From the NCBI RefSeq assembly GCF_017744835.1, contig NZ_JAGIAM010000006.1:212383-276382 (forward strand): a stretch of DNA of 64,000 nucleotides. The letters run 5' to 3'. Position numbers and translations under genes: made by a program. Source of the stretch: Sphingomonas sp. (GTDB lineage: Bacteria; Pseudomonadota; Alphaproteobacteria; Sphingomonadales; Sphingomonadaceae). The notes under the pieces were generated by a model. The model did no database searches, was not told the origin of the DNA, and worked only from the letters and a program-made list of their open reading frames with translations. Shown here piece after piece: positions 20,186 to 29,500 of this stretch; position 1 is the stretch's first letter; each line of letters starts with the position of its first letter.

Positions 20186-20625
20186 CGGGCGAGACCCAGC
20201 TCGCGGCGGAACACGCGCTGCCAGATCGTGCTGCCGACATAGGCGATCACGGTCATCGCCCCTGCGGCGGCGACCGACGGCCACACCAGCTGCGTCTCGC
20301 GCGCGAAATAGATGCTCGCCACGTAAAGCGGCATGATCAGCAGCAGCAGCGCGGCGATGACATAGCGCGTGCGGCCGCGGCGATAGCCGTTGACGAACAT
20401 GCCCATGCGGCGGCGATCCCATTGCACGATCAGGATCAGCGCGAGCAGCAGCGGCGCCAGCGTGAGCGGCTGATAGTTGCCCGCCAGCGGCGACAGCGCC
20501 CATCCGCCCATCAGCGCGGCAAAGGCGAGGTGGCGCTCGGGCGGGCAATCGGCGGCGCGGGCGAGCTGGGCGCGGCTGGCGTCGATCCGGTCGAGCGCCT
20601 CGCGGGCTTCGGTAGCATTGGGCAT
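20182..20625 (-). CDS. Membrane protein co-transcribed with winged-helix regulator
   Basis: A 147-residue protein with a soluble N-terminus of about 40 residues and four hydrophobic segments arranged as two pairs (about residues 34-50, 52-70, 88-106 and 113-132) separated by the basic RRRMGMFVNGYRRGRTR. The start at 20625 has GGGGAGAAG a few bases upstream. The family is unknown to me. Genes of this kind commonly precede an HTH_34 regulator in sphingomonads and related bacteria, in which the regulator represses the pair. Function unknown; a stress or membrane-integrity role is only a guess. Confidence 0.75.
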   Translation of the reverse strand: MPNATEAREALDRIDASRAQLARAADCPPERHLAFAALMGGWALSPLAGNYQPLTLAPLLLALILIVQWDRRRMGMFVNGYRRGRTRYVIAALLLLIMPLYVASIYFARETQLVWPSVAAAGAMTVIAYVGSTIWQRVFRRELGLAR

Positions 20626-20638
20626 CAATCTTCTCCCC

Positions 20639-20708
20639 TTTCCAATGTAGAAAGAGATAGCGGTCACTTTCCGAGTCGGCAAGTGATAATTTTCCAAATT
20701 GGAAAGAG
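20639..20708 (-). promoter_or_regulatory. Two copies of a TTTCCAA...GAAAGAG operator
   Basis: TTTCCAAATTGGAAA (20691-20705) is a near-perfect odd-centred palindrome, and TTTCCAATGTAGAAA (20639-20653) is a second copy; both continue with GAG. They are 52 bases apart, about five helical turns, and flank a weak minus-strand promoter (TTGCCG, 17 bases, TATCTC). The downstream one lies just before the ribosome site of the membrane-protein gene. Likely operators for the co-transcribed winged-helix protein. Confidence 0.5.
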
Positions 20709-20777
20709 ATGCGTTGCGTGGATAGGCGTTTCCCTCGGGGTGACGGACGGGAGTGCAGCTGCTAGGCGCCGCGCATC

Positions 20778-22643
20778 ATGCTCAACCTGACCGACATCAC
20801 GGTGCGCCTCGGCGGGCGCACGATCCTCGACAGCGCCACGGCCAAGCTGCCTCCCAGGGGGCGGATCGGGCTGATCGGGCGCAACGGCGCGGGCAAGACG
20901 ACGCTGGTCAAGGTGATCGCCTCGCAGCTCGAACCCGATACCGGCAGCATCGACATGCCGCGCGGCGCGAGGCTGGGCTATATCGCGCAGGAAGCGCCGG
21001 CAGGGGACGCCACGCCGTTCGAGACGGTGCTTGCCGCCGATGTCGAGCGCGCCGCGCTGCTCGCCGAGAGCGAGACCAGCCAGGATCCGGACCGGCTGGG
21101 CGAAGTCTATGAGCGGCTGATGGCGATCGATGCGTACACCGCGCCCAGCCGCGCGTCGCAGATCCTCGTCGGGCTCGGCTTCGACGAGGAGATGCAGCAC
21201 CGCACGCTCGACAGCTTTTCGGGCGGGTGGAAGATGCGCGTCGCGCTCGCTTCGCTGCTGTTCTCGCAGCCCGACGTGCTGCTGCTCGACGAGCCTTCGA
21301 ACCACCTCGACCTCGAAGCGGTGCTGTGGCTCGAGGACTTCCTAAAATCCTATCCTGCGACGATCCTGCTGGTCAGCCACGAGCGCGACTTCCTCAACAA
21401 CGTCGTCGATCACATCCTGCATCTCGAGCGGGGCAAGCTGACGCTCTATCCGGGCGGGTACGATGCGTTCGAGCGCCAGCGCGCAGAGCGCCAGGCGCAG
21501 CTCGCCTCGGCACGGGCGAAGCAGCAGGCGCAGCGCGAGCATCTGCAGGCCTATATCGCCAAGAACTCCGCCCGCGCCTCGACCGCCAAGCAGGCGCAGT
21601 CGCGGATCAAGGCGCTCGCCAAGATGCAGCCGATCGCCGAGCTGGTCGACGATCCGACGCTCAGCTTCGCCTTCCCCAATCCCGACGAGCTGCGTCCGCC
21701 GCTGATCACGCTCGACCTCGCCAGCGTTGGCTATGGCGAGAAGCCGATCCTCCAGCGGCTCAACCTGCGCATCGATCCCGACGACCGGATCGCGCTGCTC
21801 GGGCGCAACGGCAACGGCAAGACCACGCTGGCGCGGCTGCTCGCGGCGCAGCTGACGCCGATGGACGGCGCGATGAACGCATCGGGCAAGATGCGCGTCG
21901 GCTATTTCACCCAATATCAGGTCGAGGAGCTCGACCGCGACGACACGCCGCTCGATCACATGACGCGGCTGATGAAGGGCGCGAGCCAGTCGGCGGTGCG
22001 CGCCCAGCTCGGCCGCTTCGGCTTCTCGGGCGACAAGGCGACGACTCTGGTCGGCAAGCTTTCGGGCGGCGAGCGCGCGCGCCTCGCACTGGCGCTGATC
22101 ACACGCGACGCGCCGCACATGCTGATCCTCGACGAGCCGACCAACCACCTGGACGTCGACGCGCGCGAGGCGCTGATCCAGGCGCTCAACGACTATACCG
22201 GCACGGTGGTGCTGGTCAGCCACGACCGCCACATGCTCGAGATGACCGCCGACCGGCTGGTGCTGGTCGACCAGGGTACGGCGAAGGAATTCGACGGCAG
22301 CCTCGACGATTACATCGCCTTCGTGCTGAGCAAGGAGGGGCAGGGGCCCAAGGCGAGCAAGGCCGACAAGAAGGAGGCGCGCCGCGCCGCCGCCGAGGCG
22401 CGCGAGAAGGGCGCCGAGCTGCGCAAGGCCGCCAAGGCCGCCGAGTCCGAACTGGCCAGGCTGACCGAGCAGCGCAGCGCGGTCGAGCGCGCGATGTTCG
22501 ATCCGTCATCGGCCGACGCGGCGCTCACCAAGCTGACCATGACCGAGCTGATGAAGCGCCGTTCGGAGCTGTCCGAGAAGATCGAGACCGCCGAGGCGCT
22601 GTGGATGGAAGCGAGCGAGGCGCTGGAGACGCTGGCGGCCTGA
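20778..22643 (+). CDS. ABC-F ATPase (YheS/Uup type)
   Basis: A 621-residue soluble protein with two ABC cassettes and no membrane segments. First cassette: GRNGAGKTT at about residue 35, FSGGWKMRVALASLL and LLLDEPSNHLDLEA. Second cassette: GRNGNGKTT at about 350, LSGGERARLALALI and LILDEPTNHLDVDA. The linker with many Gln/Arg and a C-terminal charged coiled coil (about residues 520-610) match ABC-F proteins, which act on the ribosome. The length and coiled-coil end resemble YheS. Some relatives protect against antibiotics, but this chromosomal housekeeping type has no evidence for that here. Confidence 0.93.
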   Translation: MLNLTDITVRLGGRTILDSATAKLPPRGRIGLIGRNGAGKTTLVKVIASQLEPDTGSIDMPRGARLGYIAQEAPAGDATPFETVLAADVERAALLAESETSQDPDRLGEVYERLMAIDAYTAPSRASQILVGLGFDEEMQHRTLDSFSGGWKMRVALASLLFSQPDVLLLDEPSNHLDLEAVLWLEDFLKSYPATILLVSHERDFLNNVVDHILHLERGKLTLYPGGYDAFERQRAERQAQLASARAKQQAQREHLQAYIAKNSARASTAKQAQSRIKALAKMQPIAELVDDPTLSFAFPNPDELRPPLITLDLASVGYGEKPILQRLNLRIDPDDRIALLGRNGNGKTTLARLLAAQLTPMDGAMNASGKMRVGYFTQYQVEELDRDDTPLDHMTRLMKGASQSAVRAQLGRFGFSGDKATTLVGKLSGGERARLALALITRDAPHMLILDEPTNHLDVDAREALIQALNDYTGTVVLVSHDRHMLEMTADRLVLVDQGTAKEFDGSLDDYIAFVLSKEGQGPKASKADKKEARRAAAEAREKGAELRKAAKAAESELARLTEQRSAVERAMFDPSSADAALTKLTMTELMKRRSELSEKIETAEALWMEASEALETLAA

Positions 22644-22896
22644 GGTTGCGCGAGGCCGTTGGAGCGGCCCCGCGCTGATCCGGTCAGGCTTCGGTCGCTA
22701 TTCGGCAGAGGCGCGCGCTCCGACCGTGCCGACCAGACTCGCCGGAATTTCATTGACCAGGGCTGGCTTGACCGCAGCCAAAGACGCGGGCGGGGTGCCG
22801 TAGCAGGAGCGCGCCGCTCTTGGGGTGATACGATGGTCTCTCTCGACCGGTTGCCGCCGACTCGCTACCGTCCCGTGCCAGAAGGGGAAGAGCGCG
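22644..22896. other. Gap between ABC-F and MHS transporter genes
   Basis: About 250 bases without a credible gene. A small GGCCG/CGGCC stem near 22654-22669 may mark the end of the ABC-F transcript. The transporter promoter should lie here but no convincing -35/-10 pair was seen. GAAGGGGAAG directly before 22897 is the ribosome site of the transporter. Confidence 0.4.
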
Positions 22897-24489
22897 ATGG
22901 CCGCAACATACGGCGAAGCCGGACCGACGAAGAAGGACATGCGGCTGGTGATCGCCGCGTCCTCGCTGGGCACGGTGTTCGAATGGTATGACTTCTTCAT
23001 CTACGGCACGCTCGCCGCGTCCGGGATCATCGGTCACACCTTCTTCCCCGCGGGCAACGAAGTGCTCCAGACATTGCTCGCCTGGGCGGGCTTCGCGGTG
23101 GGGTTCGGCTTCCGGCCGCTCGGCGCGATCCTGTTCGGCTATCTGGGCGACCGGCTGGGGCGCAAATATACCTTCCTGATCACCATCACGCTGATGGGCA
23201 TGGCGACCGCCGGCGTGGGGCTGGTGCCCAGCTATGCCGCGATCGGCATGGCGGCGCCGGTGCTGATCATCCTGTTGCGGATCGCCCAGGGGCTGGCGCT
23301 GGGCGGCGAATATGGCGGCGCCGCGATCTATGTCGCCGAGCATTCGACCGACGGGCGCGCGGGCTTCTACACCAGCTTCATCCAGGCGAGCGTCGTGGGT
23401 GGCTTCATCCTCAGCCTGGTGGTGGTGCTGCTCTCCAGACTGGTGCTGGGGGATGTGTGGGCCAGTTGGGGATGGCGCGTGCCTTTCCTCTTCTCGCTGG
23501 TGCTGCTCGCGGTATCGCTGTGGATGCGACTGAAGCTGTCCGAGAGCCCGGTGTTCAAGGCGATGAAGGAAGCGGGAGAGACAGCGGCCAATCCCTTCCT
23601 CGAGAGCTTCACCTATCCGGGCAACTGGCGGCGGCTGCTGGTCGCGCTGTTCGGCATCGCGGCCGGGCTGACGGTGATCTGGTACACCTCGATGTTCTCG
23701 GTGCTGTCGTTCCTGCAGGGGCCGATGCGGCTCGATCCGACCGCGGCGCAGCTGATCACCGGCGGGACGGCGATCGTCGGGCTCGGCTTCTTCATCTTCT
23801 TCGGCCACCTCTCGGACCGGATCGGGCGCAAGAAGCCGATCGTCTGGGGCTATGCGCTGACGCTGGTGCTGCTCTTCCCGCTCTTCTGGGTGATCGGCAG
23901 TGCGGCCAATCCCGGACTGGCCGAGGCGGCGCGGCGGGCGCCCGTGGTCGTCTCGGGCCCGCAGTGCCGCTACGATCCCTTCGCCACGACGCAGCCCGAC
24001 GAGTGCGGCCGGCTGCTCGACCATCTCTCCAAGCGCGGTGTCGCCTATCGCACCGTGCGCGCGCCGGCAGTGACGCTGTCGGTCGGCGGGACGCCGGTGA
24101 GCGATCTCAGCGCCGATAGCATCGACGCGGCGCTGGCGAGCGCGGGCTACCGGCTCGACAAAGTAGTGCCGCCTGCCGGGAATATCGTGGCGATCGTGCT
24201 CGCGGTGCTCGGGCTGATGGCGCTTTCGGGCGCGACCTATGGACCGGTGGCAGCGCTGCTCAGCGAGATGTTCCCCTCGCGCATCCGCTACAGCTCGATG
24301 TCGATCCCCTATCATATCGGCACCGGCTATTTCGGCGGCTTCCTGCCGCTGATCAGCAGCTACATGGTCGCCAAGAGCGGCAATCCCTATTCGGGGCTCT
24401 GGTACACCTTCGCGGTGGTGGCGATGGCGCTGCTGGTGACGGTGTTCGGGCTGAAGGAGACGGTGGCGCGCGCGGGCTCGCGACGCTAA
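22897..24489 (+). CDS. MHS-family (metabolite:proton symporter) MFS transporter with periplasmic insert
   Basis: A 530-residue inner-membrane transporter. SSLGTVFEWYDFFIYGTLAA (about residues 23-42) and GYLGDRLGRKYTFL are signatures of the MHS group, which contains ProP, KgtP and ShiA. The family is usually 430-450 residues; the extra length is a hydrophilic insert at about 338-424 between late membrane segments, with two Cys (GPQCRYD and DECGRLL) that could form a disulfide outside the cell membrane. GGGGAAG precedes the start. The alanine racemase gene starts 11 bases after the stop, so both may be read together. Substrate unknown. Confidence 0.88.
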   Translation: MAATYGEAGPTKKDMRLVIAASSLGTVFEWYDFFIYGTLAASGIIGHTFFPAGNEVLQTLLAWAGFAVGFGFRPLGAILFGYLGDRLGRKYTFLITITLMGMATAGVGLVPSYAAIGMAAPVLIILLRIAQGLALGGEYGGAAIYVAEHSTDGRAGFYTSFIQASVVGGFILSLVVVLLSRLVLGDVWASWGWRVPFLFSLVLLAVSLWMRLKLSESPVFKAMKEAGETAANPFLESFTYPGNWRRLLVALFGIAAGLTVIWYTSMFSVLSFLQGPMRLDPTAAQLITGGTAIVGLGFFIFFGHLSDRIGRKKPIVWGYALTLVLLFPLFWVIGSAANPGLAEAARRAPVVVSGPQCRYDPFATTQPDECGRLLDHLSKRGVAYRTVRAPAVTLSVGGTPVSDLSADSIDAALASAGYRLDKVVPPAGNIVAIVLAVLGLMALSGATYGPVAALLSEMFPSRIRYSSMSIPYHIGTGYFGGFLPLISSYMVAKSGNPYSGLWYTFAVVAMALLVTVFGLKETVARAGSRR

Positions 24490-24499
24490 CCGGTCCGGC

Positions 24500-25528
24500 A
24501 TGACTCATGCCCCGCTAAGGCTGCGCCTCGACGGCGCGGCGCTCGTCGCCAACTGGCAGCTCCTCGCGCGGCTGAGCGGCAGCGCGGCGTGCGGCGCGGC
24601 GGTGAAGGCAAACGGCTATGGGCTGGGCGCGCGCGAAGTCGTGCGGCGGCTGGCCGAGGCGGGGTGCCGCGACTTCTTCGTCGCGACCTGGGCCGAGGCG
24701 GCGGCGCTCGCCGGGCAGGGCGTGGGCGTGTCGGTGCTCCACGGCGCCCGCGCCGCGGACATGGCGGGCGAGCTGCCGGCGGGCGTGCGCCCGGTGCTCA
24801 ACACGCTTCAGCAGGTGCAGCGCTGGCGCGAAGCCGGCGGCGGCGCCTGCGACGTGATGATCGACACGGGCATGAACCGGCTCGGCATCGCGCCCGAGGA
24901 TGTGGCGGCGGGGGCGCTCGACGGCCTCTCCATCGACACGCTGATGAGCCATCTCGCCTCCGCCGACGAGGACGTGCCGCTCAATGCCCGGCAGCGCGAG
25001 GCGCTGGCGGCGATGCGGGGGCGGACTTCGGCCCGGCGGCTGAGCCTCGCCAATTCGGCGGGGATCGCGCTGGGGCCGGACTATCATTTCGACCTGACCC
25101 GCCCGGGCATCGCGCTCTATGGCGGCAAGCAGCGCGCGGCGCACGACGGCATCCGCCAGGTGGTGACGCCCGAGGCGCAGATCCTCCAGCGCCGCCGCGT
25201 CCGCGCGGGCGACATCCTCGGTTACAACGCGACCTGGACCGCGCCCGCGGACACCGAAGTGGCGATCCTCAACATCGGCTATGCCGACGGCTATCTGCGC
25301 TGCTTCTCGGGCAAGGGCCGTGCCTGGGCGGGCGACCGGCTGCTGCCGGTGCTGGGGCGCGTCTCGATGGACCTGACCGCGGTCGGCGTCGACGCGGCGC
25401 CGGAGCTGGGCGAGGGCGACTGGGTCTCGCTCGACTATGCGCTGCCCGAGACGGCGGCGCTCAGCGGGCTTTCGCAGTACGAGCTGCTCACCGGCCTGGG
25501 ACCGCGCTTCGACCGCGTCTGGGGCTAG
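24500..25528 (+). CDS. alr: Alanine racemase
   Basis: Makes D-alanine for peptidoglycan with pyridoxal phosphate. The 342 residues hold the PLP lysine in AAVKANGYGLGA (Lys36) and the second catalytic base, Tyr in LGYNATW at about residue 242; MIDTGMNRLG and the C-terminal VLGRVSMDLTAV are further conserved. It is slightly shorter than the usual 355-370. It starts 11 bases after the MHS transporter and its end overlaps the stop of the convergent oxygenase by 4 bases. Confidence 0.95.
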   Translation: MTHAPLRLRLDGAALVANWQLLARLSGSAACGAAVKANGYGLGAREVVRRLAEAGCRDFFVATWAEAAALAGQGVGVSVLHGARAADMAGELPAGVRPVLNTLQQVQRWREAGGGACDVMIDTGMNRLGIAPEDVAAGALDGLSIDTLMSHLASADEDVPLNARQREALAAMRGRTSARRLSLANSAGIALGPDYHFDLTRPGIALYGGKQRAAHDGIRQVVTPEAQILQRRRVRAGDILGYNATWTAPADTEVAILNIGYADGYLRCFSGKGRAWAGDRLLPVLGRVSMDLTAVGVDAAPELGEGDWVSLDYALPETAALSGLSQYELLTGLGPRFDRVWG

Positions 25529-26526
25529 CCCGCCGGGGCAGCCGCGCGCGCTTCGTCCGAAAGCTCCCACGCGCTGGTCGGCCGGGCGCGGATCCAGCGC
25601 GTCGCGATCCACTTGGTACCGCTGATAACAGGTAGCCCGGCGTGGCGGCTGAGCGGTTCGGGCGCGCCCTGCGCATCGACATTGTCGAACACCAGCAGGT
25701 CGCCCGCGCCCGGCGCGACCTTGATCCCCAGCAGCGGGAACTCGGTCTCGCCCCCAGTGAAGTTCGCGTTGAGGTAGAGGATCGCGGTGCGGATGCGCTG
25801 GTTGCTCACCGGCGAAGGGAGCGTGTCGAGGTGGGGGCGGTATTGCTGGCCGGGGGCGTAGCGCAGCACGGTCAGCGGCTCGCCCTGTTCCGTCGCGGTG
25901 CCGGTCGCGGCGGCGATGCGGCGGTTGATCGCCTGCACCACCAGCGATTCCTGGGTGGGGCCCACCACCGCATTGTCCGAGCTTCGAATCGGGTGCGCGA
26001 TCATCTTGCCAGAACGAGGGTCGAAGACGCTCGCGGGCTGGAGAAAATTGGCGGTCAGCGAGGCGATATGGACGCATTCCTCGGGCGTGCAAAAGCGTGC
26101 GAAATGCTCGATGCGCGGCTTCGGGTGGAGCGGAGCCGATTGCGGGAGCTCGCGAGGCGCGCCGTCCTCGTCCAAGTCCATCTTCCTGAGAAGCTCGAGA
26201 TATTCTGCAGCCAGGGGGTCCTTGCGGGCGGCGCGGTCGAGCAATTGCGCGGCGGTCTTCCAGTCGGCCGTCCCGCCGCTGCCGTTGGCAGTGAGGGCAA
26301 TCTCGATCAACGCCGCATCGGCGTGGCCGAGGGCGGCTGCCCGACCGAGTAAGTGTCGCGCTGCAGGCAGATCGCGCGCGAATATCGTCCCGCTCAGATG
26401 CCAGACCGCCAGCTGCATCAGCGCGTCCGTGTCGCCCGCCGCCGCTGCCTGCTGCAACAGGGCGTAGGCGTCGTCGCTTCGCCCCTGTTCCAGACAGTGT
26501 GTCGCAAGCTGCAAGGGCTTCACCAC
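25525..26526 (-). CDS. Sel1-repeat protein with prolyl 4-hydroxylase-like 2OG-Fe(II) oxygenase domain
   Basis: About 333 residues. The N-terminal part has Sel1/TPR-like helices (QQAAAAGDTDALMQLAVWHL, LLGRAAALGHADAALIEIAL). The C-terminal half is an Fe(II)/2-oxoglutarate oxygenase of the prolyl 4-hydroxylase type: iron ligands in YRPHLDTL and in LSRHAGLPVISGTKW, with Lys binding 2-oxoglutarate, and GDLLVFDNV between. I start at GTG 26526, which has GGGAG 5 bases upstream; a longer reading from ATG 26586 would run through the intrinsic terminator of the receptor gene. The target protein or peptide is unknown. Confidence 0.82.
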   Translation of the reverse strand: MVKPLQLATHCLEQGRSDDAYALLQQAAAAGDTDALMQLAVWHLSGTIFARDLPAARHLLGRAAALGHADAALIEIALTANGSGGTADWKTAAQLLDRAARKDPLAAEYLELLRKMDLDEDGAPRELPQSAPLHPKPRIEHFARFCTPEECVHIASLTANFLQPASVFDPRSGKMIAHPIRSSDNAVVGPTQESLVVQAINRRIAAATGTATEQGEPLTVLRYAPGQQYRPHLDTLPSPVSNQRIRTAILYLNANFTGGETEFPLLGIKVAPGAGDLLVFDNVDAQGAPEPLSRHAGLPVISGTKWIATRWIRARPTSAWELSDEARAAAPAG

Positions 26527-26544
26527 GGTCGCTCCCACCGGGAC

Positions 26545-26571
26545 AAAAAGGGGCGGAGTTTCCTCCGCCCC
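26545..26571 (-). terminator. Intrinsic terminator of the TonB-dependent receptor gene
   Basis: On the minus strand GGGGCGGAG, a GAAA tetraloop and CTCCGCCCC are followed directly by TTTTTG, a textbook rho-independent terminator. It lies 26 bases after the receptor stop and ends about 19 bases before the oxygenase GTG start, so that gene needs its own promoter or readthrough. Confidence 0.88.
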
Positions 26572-26596
26572 CTGATTAACGTGCATTCGCCCCGGA

Positions 26597-29500
26597 TCAA
26601 AACCGTGCGCGGAAGCCCGCGTAGAGCGTCCGGCCGCGGATGTCGTAGATCGCGCTGCCCGCACCCGTCGCGGTGCTGCCGAGCGGAGGCACCTTGTTCA
26701 TGATGTTGTCGACGCCGGCATAGAGCTGGAAGTCCCGCGCGAAGTCGTCGAGGTTCTTCAGATCCCAGGTGAACCGCACGTCGTGGTAGAACACTTCCGG
26801 ATACTGCTGGATGTCCGCATAATCGAGGTTGTTCGGCGGACAAGTCGTCGAACATGCCGCCGGCAGCTCGTTGAAGTCTTCGTACGCGTTCACATACATC
26901 GGGCCGATATAGTGCAGGCGATAGCCGAAGGTTACGCTGCCCATGTTCAGATCCGCGTCCAGCCGGAACTCGTCCTTGGGATCGCCGAGCTCGCTCAGGA
27001 TGCGGTTCTCGAAATCGGGCAGCGACGGGTTCTCGTAATTGCTCGATTTCAGGCCGTGTACGTAGATGATGTTGGTATCGAGACGGATATCGTCGCTGAG
27101 CTGCGCACGGTACGTCAGGTTGACGTCAACACCCCGACGGATGCGCTTGGCAAAGTTGACCGGCGCCGAGACCAGCGAGTTGCCGAGGATCTGACCGGGC
27201 TGTTCGCCCAGCGCCCCGACGCCCGGCCCCTGCCAGCGCGAGAACACAGCGCAGAGCGGGTTGTCGAGGCTCGGCTGATCGTAGCAGCCGTTCGCAATGG
27301 CTTGCGCCGTAAGCGAGACAATGACGTTGTCGACCTGAATGTCATAATAGTCGACGCTCAGCGAGAGGCCGGGCACGAACCGCGGCTGGAAGACGCCGCC
27401 GATCGTGAGAGACTTCGACACTTCGGGCTGAAGGTTCGGGTTGCTGCCGCTGATGATCGGTAGCGAGTAGGCGGTATTCGGAAGGCCCGCCAGCAGGCCC
27501 CCCAGATCGGCGGCGCAGTTCGCCTGACGATTGGGATTGTTCGCAATCTGCCCCGACGCGCACGGGTCGAGGAAACCCGGTGCGAAGTTCGGCACGGCCG
27601 GGAAGCCGGTTTCCGACACGTTGGGTGCCCGGACGGCCTTGCCGTAGCTGGCGCGGAAGCGCAGGTCTTCGACCGGAGCCCAGTCGGCGCCGACATTGTA
27701 CGTCCAGACGGTGCCCACGGCGCCCTTATAGTCCGAAACGCGGCCCGCGCCGGTCAGCGAGAGCTGGTGGAAGAAGGGCGTGTCTTTGAGGATCGGAATG
27801 TTGAGCTCCGCGAAGGCTTCCTTCACTTCGAATGCCGGCGGGTCGAATTCACCCACGATCACCGCATTTGTGGCGCCACTCTCCACGAACGGGTCGTTCT
27901 GGTAGCGCGCCGTCTCGCGACGATATTCGCCGCCCAACGCGAAGCCGATCGGACCGCCGGGAAGTTCGAAGAGCTGGCTCGAATCGCCACCGACGAAGCC
28001 GAGCACGTCGAATTGCGTCATGCTGGCCTTATGGCGGGCGTTGTAGGTGAAGTAGTTCGCGGCGGCGCTGTTATCGGCGGCACCGAACGGATTGTAGGGA
28101 ACGCAGGCTGCGATATCGGAAGCGAGCCGTGCGTCGCTGCCGGCGAACGCCACTCGGGCGGCAGGATCGAACTGGGCGCGGCACTGGATCTGCCCGGTTG
28201 TGGGATTGCGCCCGGCGTCGAGCGACAGCAGGAAGCGCTGGCGGTCGAGATAGCCGTAGGTCACGGTCTCTTCGGTGAACTTGCCGTAGTTCGCCGAGAG
28301 TTCGTAATTCCAGTCGTCATTGAACGTACCGCGAACGCCACCCACGATGCGGTAGGTGTCTCGTTCGAACTCCTCGTCGCGGATGCCAGAGTCGGCGAGC
28401 TGACGCGCAACGACGAAGCGATAGGTGCCCGCGGCGATCGCTGCGCGATCCGCGGCGTCCAGCGGGCCCGTAATGCCCTGGCCGCTTCGCGTGGTACGGT
28501 TGAACGACGAAGCGATCCCGGTGACATTGCAGGGCGCGCTCAGGCTCGGGTTGCAGCCCGAGGCCAGAATCGCGTTGGCAATCGTGGCACGGTCGCCCGC
28601 GCTCAGGAACGGGTTGTCGAGGCGGATGCGTTCGCGAATGTCGAACTGCGTGAACTGGCCCTGGATGAAGGACGGACCCGCGTTCGAGCCGAGCGTATTC
28701 ACGCGATTCCACTTGGCTTCGATGAACGGTTCGAACGCGTCGCTGACCCTGAAATGCGCCAGCAGGTTGAAGTTGAGGCGCTGCTGATAAGGCATCACCG
28801 AGAGGAGCTTGTCCTCGCGGCCAGTCTGCCCGTTGCCGCCCAGGATCGTGCCGATGACGCCCTGGCCCAACCGCGTGCCGGTCTGCGGCGTCAGCGCGCC
28901 GCCGGGAGTGAACACATAGGTGCAGTTGTACGGCGTGCCGACGGTGCTGCCGGAACCGATGCCGGGGGCGCCGTTGGTCGAGCCGAGGCCGGTGCCGCAA
29001 AGCGGACCCGAGCCCGACTGCGTGACGGGCACGAGCCCGTAGCGATGGATAGAAGCGCTGCGAATATCGCGGACGAAAGCGCGATCGGGGAAGCTGTCGC
29101 TGCCGTTCGCCAGTCCTGCGGTATCGACGTCGATCACCGCGAGACCGTCCTGACTCGCGAGCCACGGAATATCGGAGCCGAACACGCGCTCCTGATGCGC
29201 ATATTCTCCGTGCAGCACGATGTTTCCGCGGCCTTCGGCGAAATTCTTGCCGACCATCGCCGAGACGTACTGATTGGCGCCGAAGCCCTCGTCAGAAATA
29301 CCGCTCGAGCCGCGAACCTGCACGCCATCGAAACTGTCGCGAAGAACGAAGTTGACGACACCGGCGATCGCGTCCGAGCCATAGGTGGCCGACTGGCTGC
29401 CGGTAACGATGTCGATACGTTCGATCAGATCGTTCGGAATCGAGTTGATGTCAGGCGATACGGCATTGTTGAGGATGTCGGCCGCGACGTGGCGCCGACC

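Noticed and set aside
22750..24501. A 583-codon minus-strand frame opposite the MHS transporter
   Set aside because: Low-complexity His/Arg/Asp-rich translation, antisense to a well-supported membrane protein, no recognised motif.
26527..26586. ATG at 26586 as the start of the Sel1-oxygenase
   Set aside because: The extra residues would be encoded by the intrinsic terminator of the upstream gene; a GTG with a proper ribosome site follows it.
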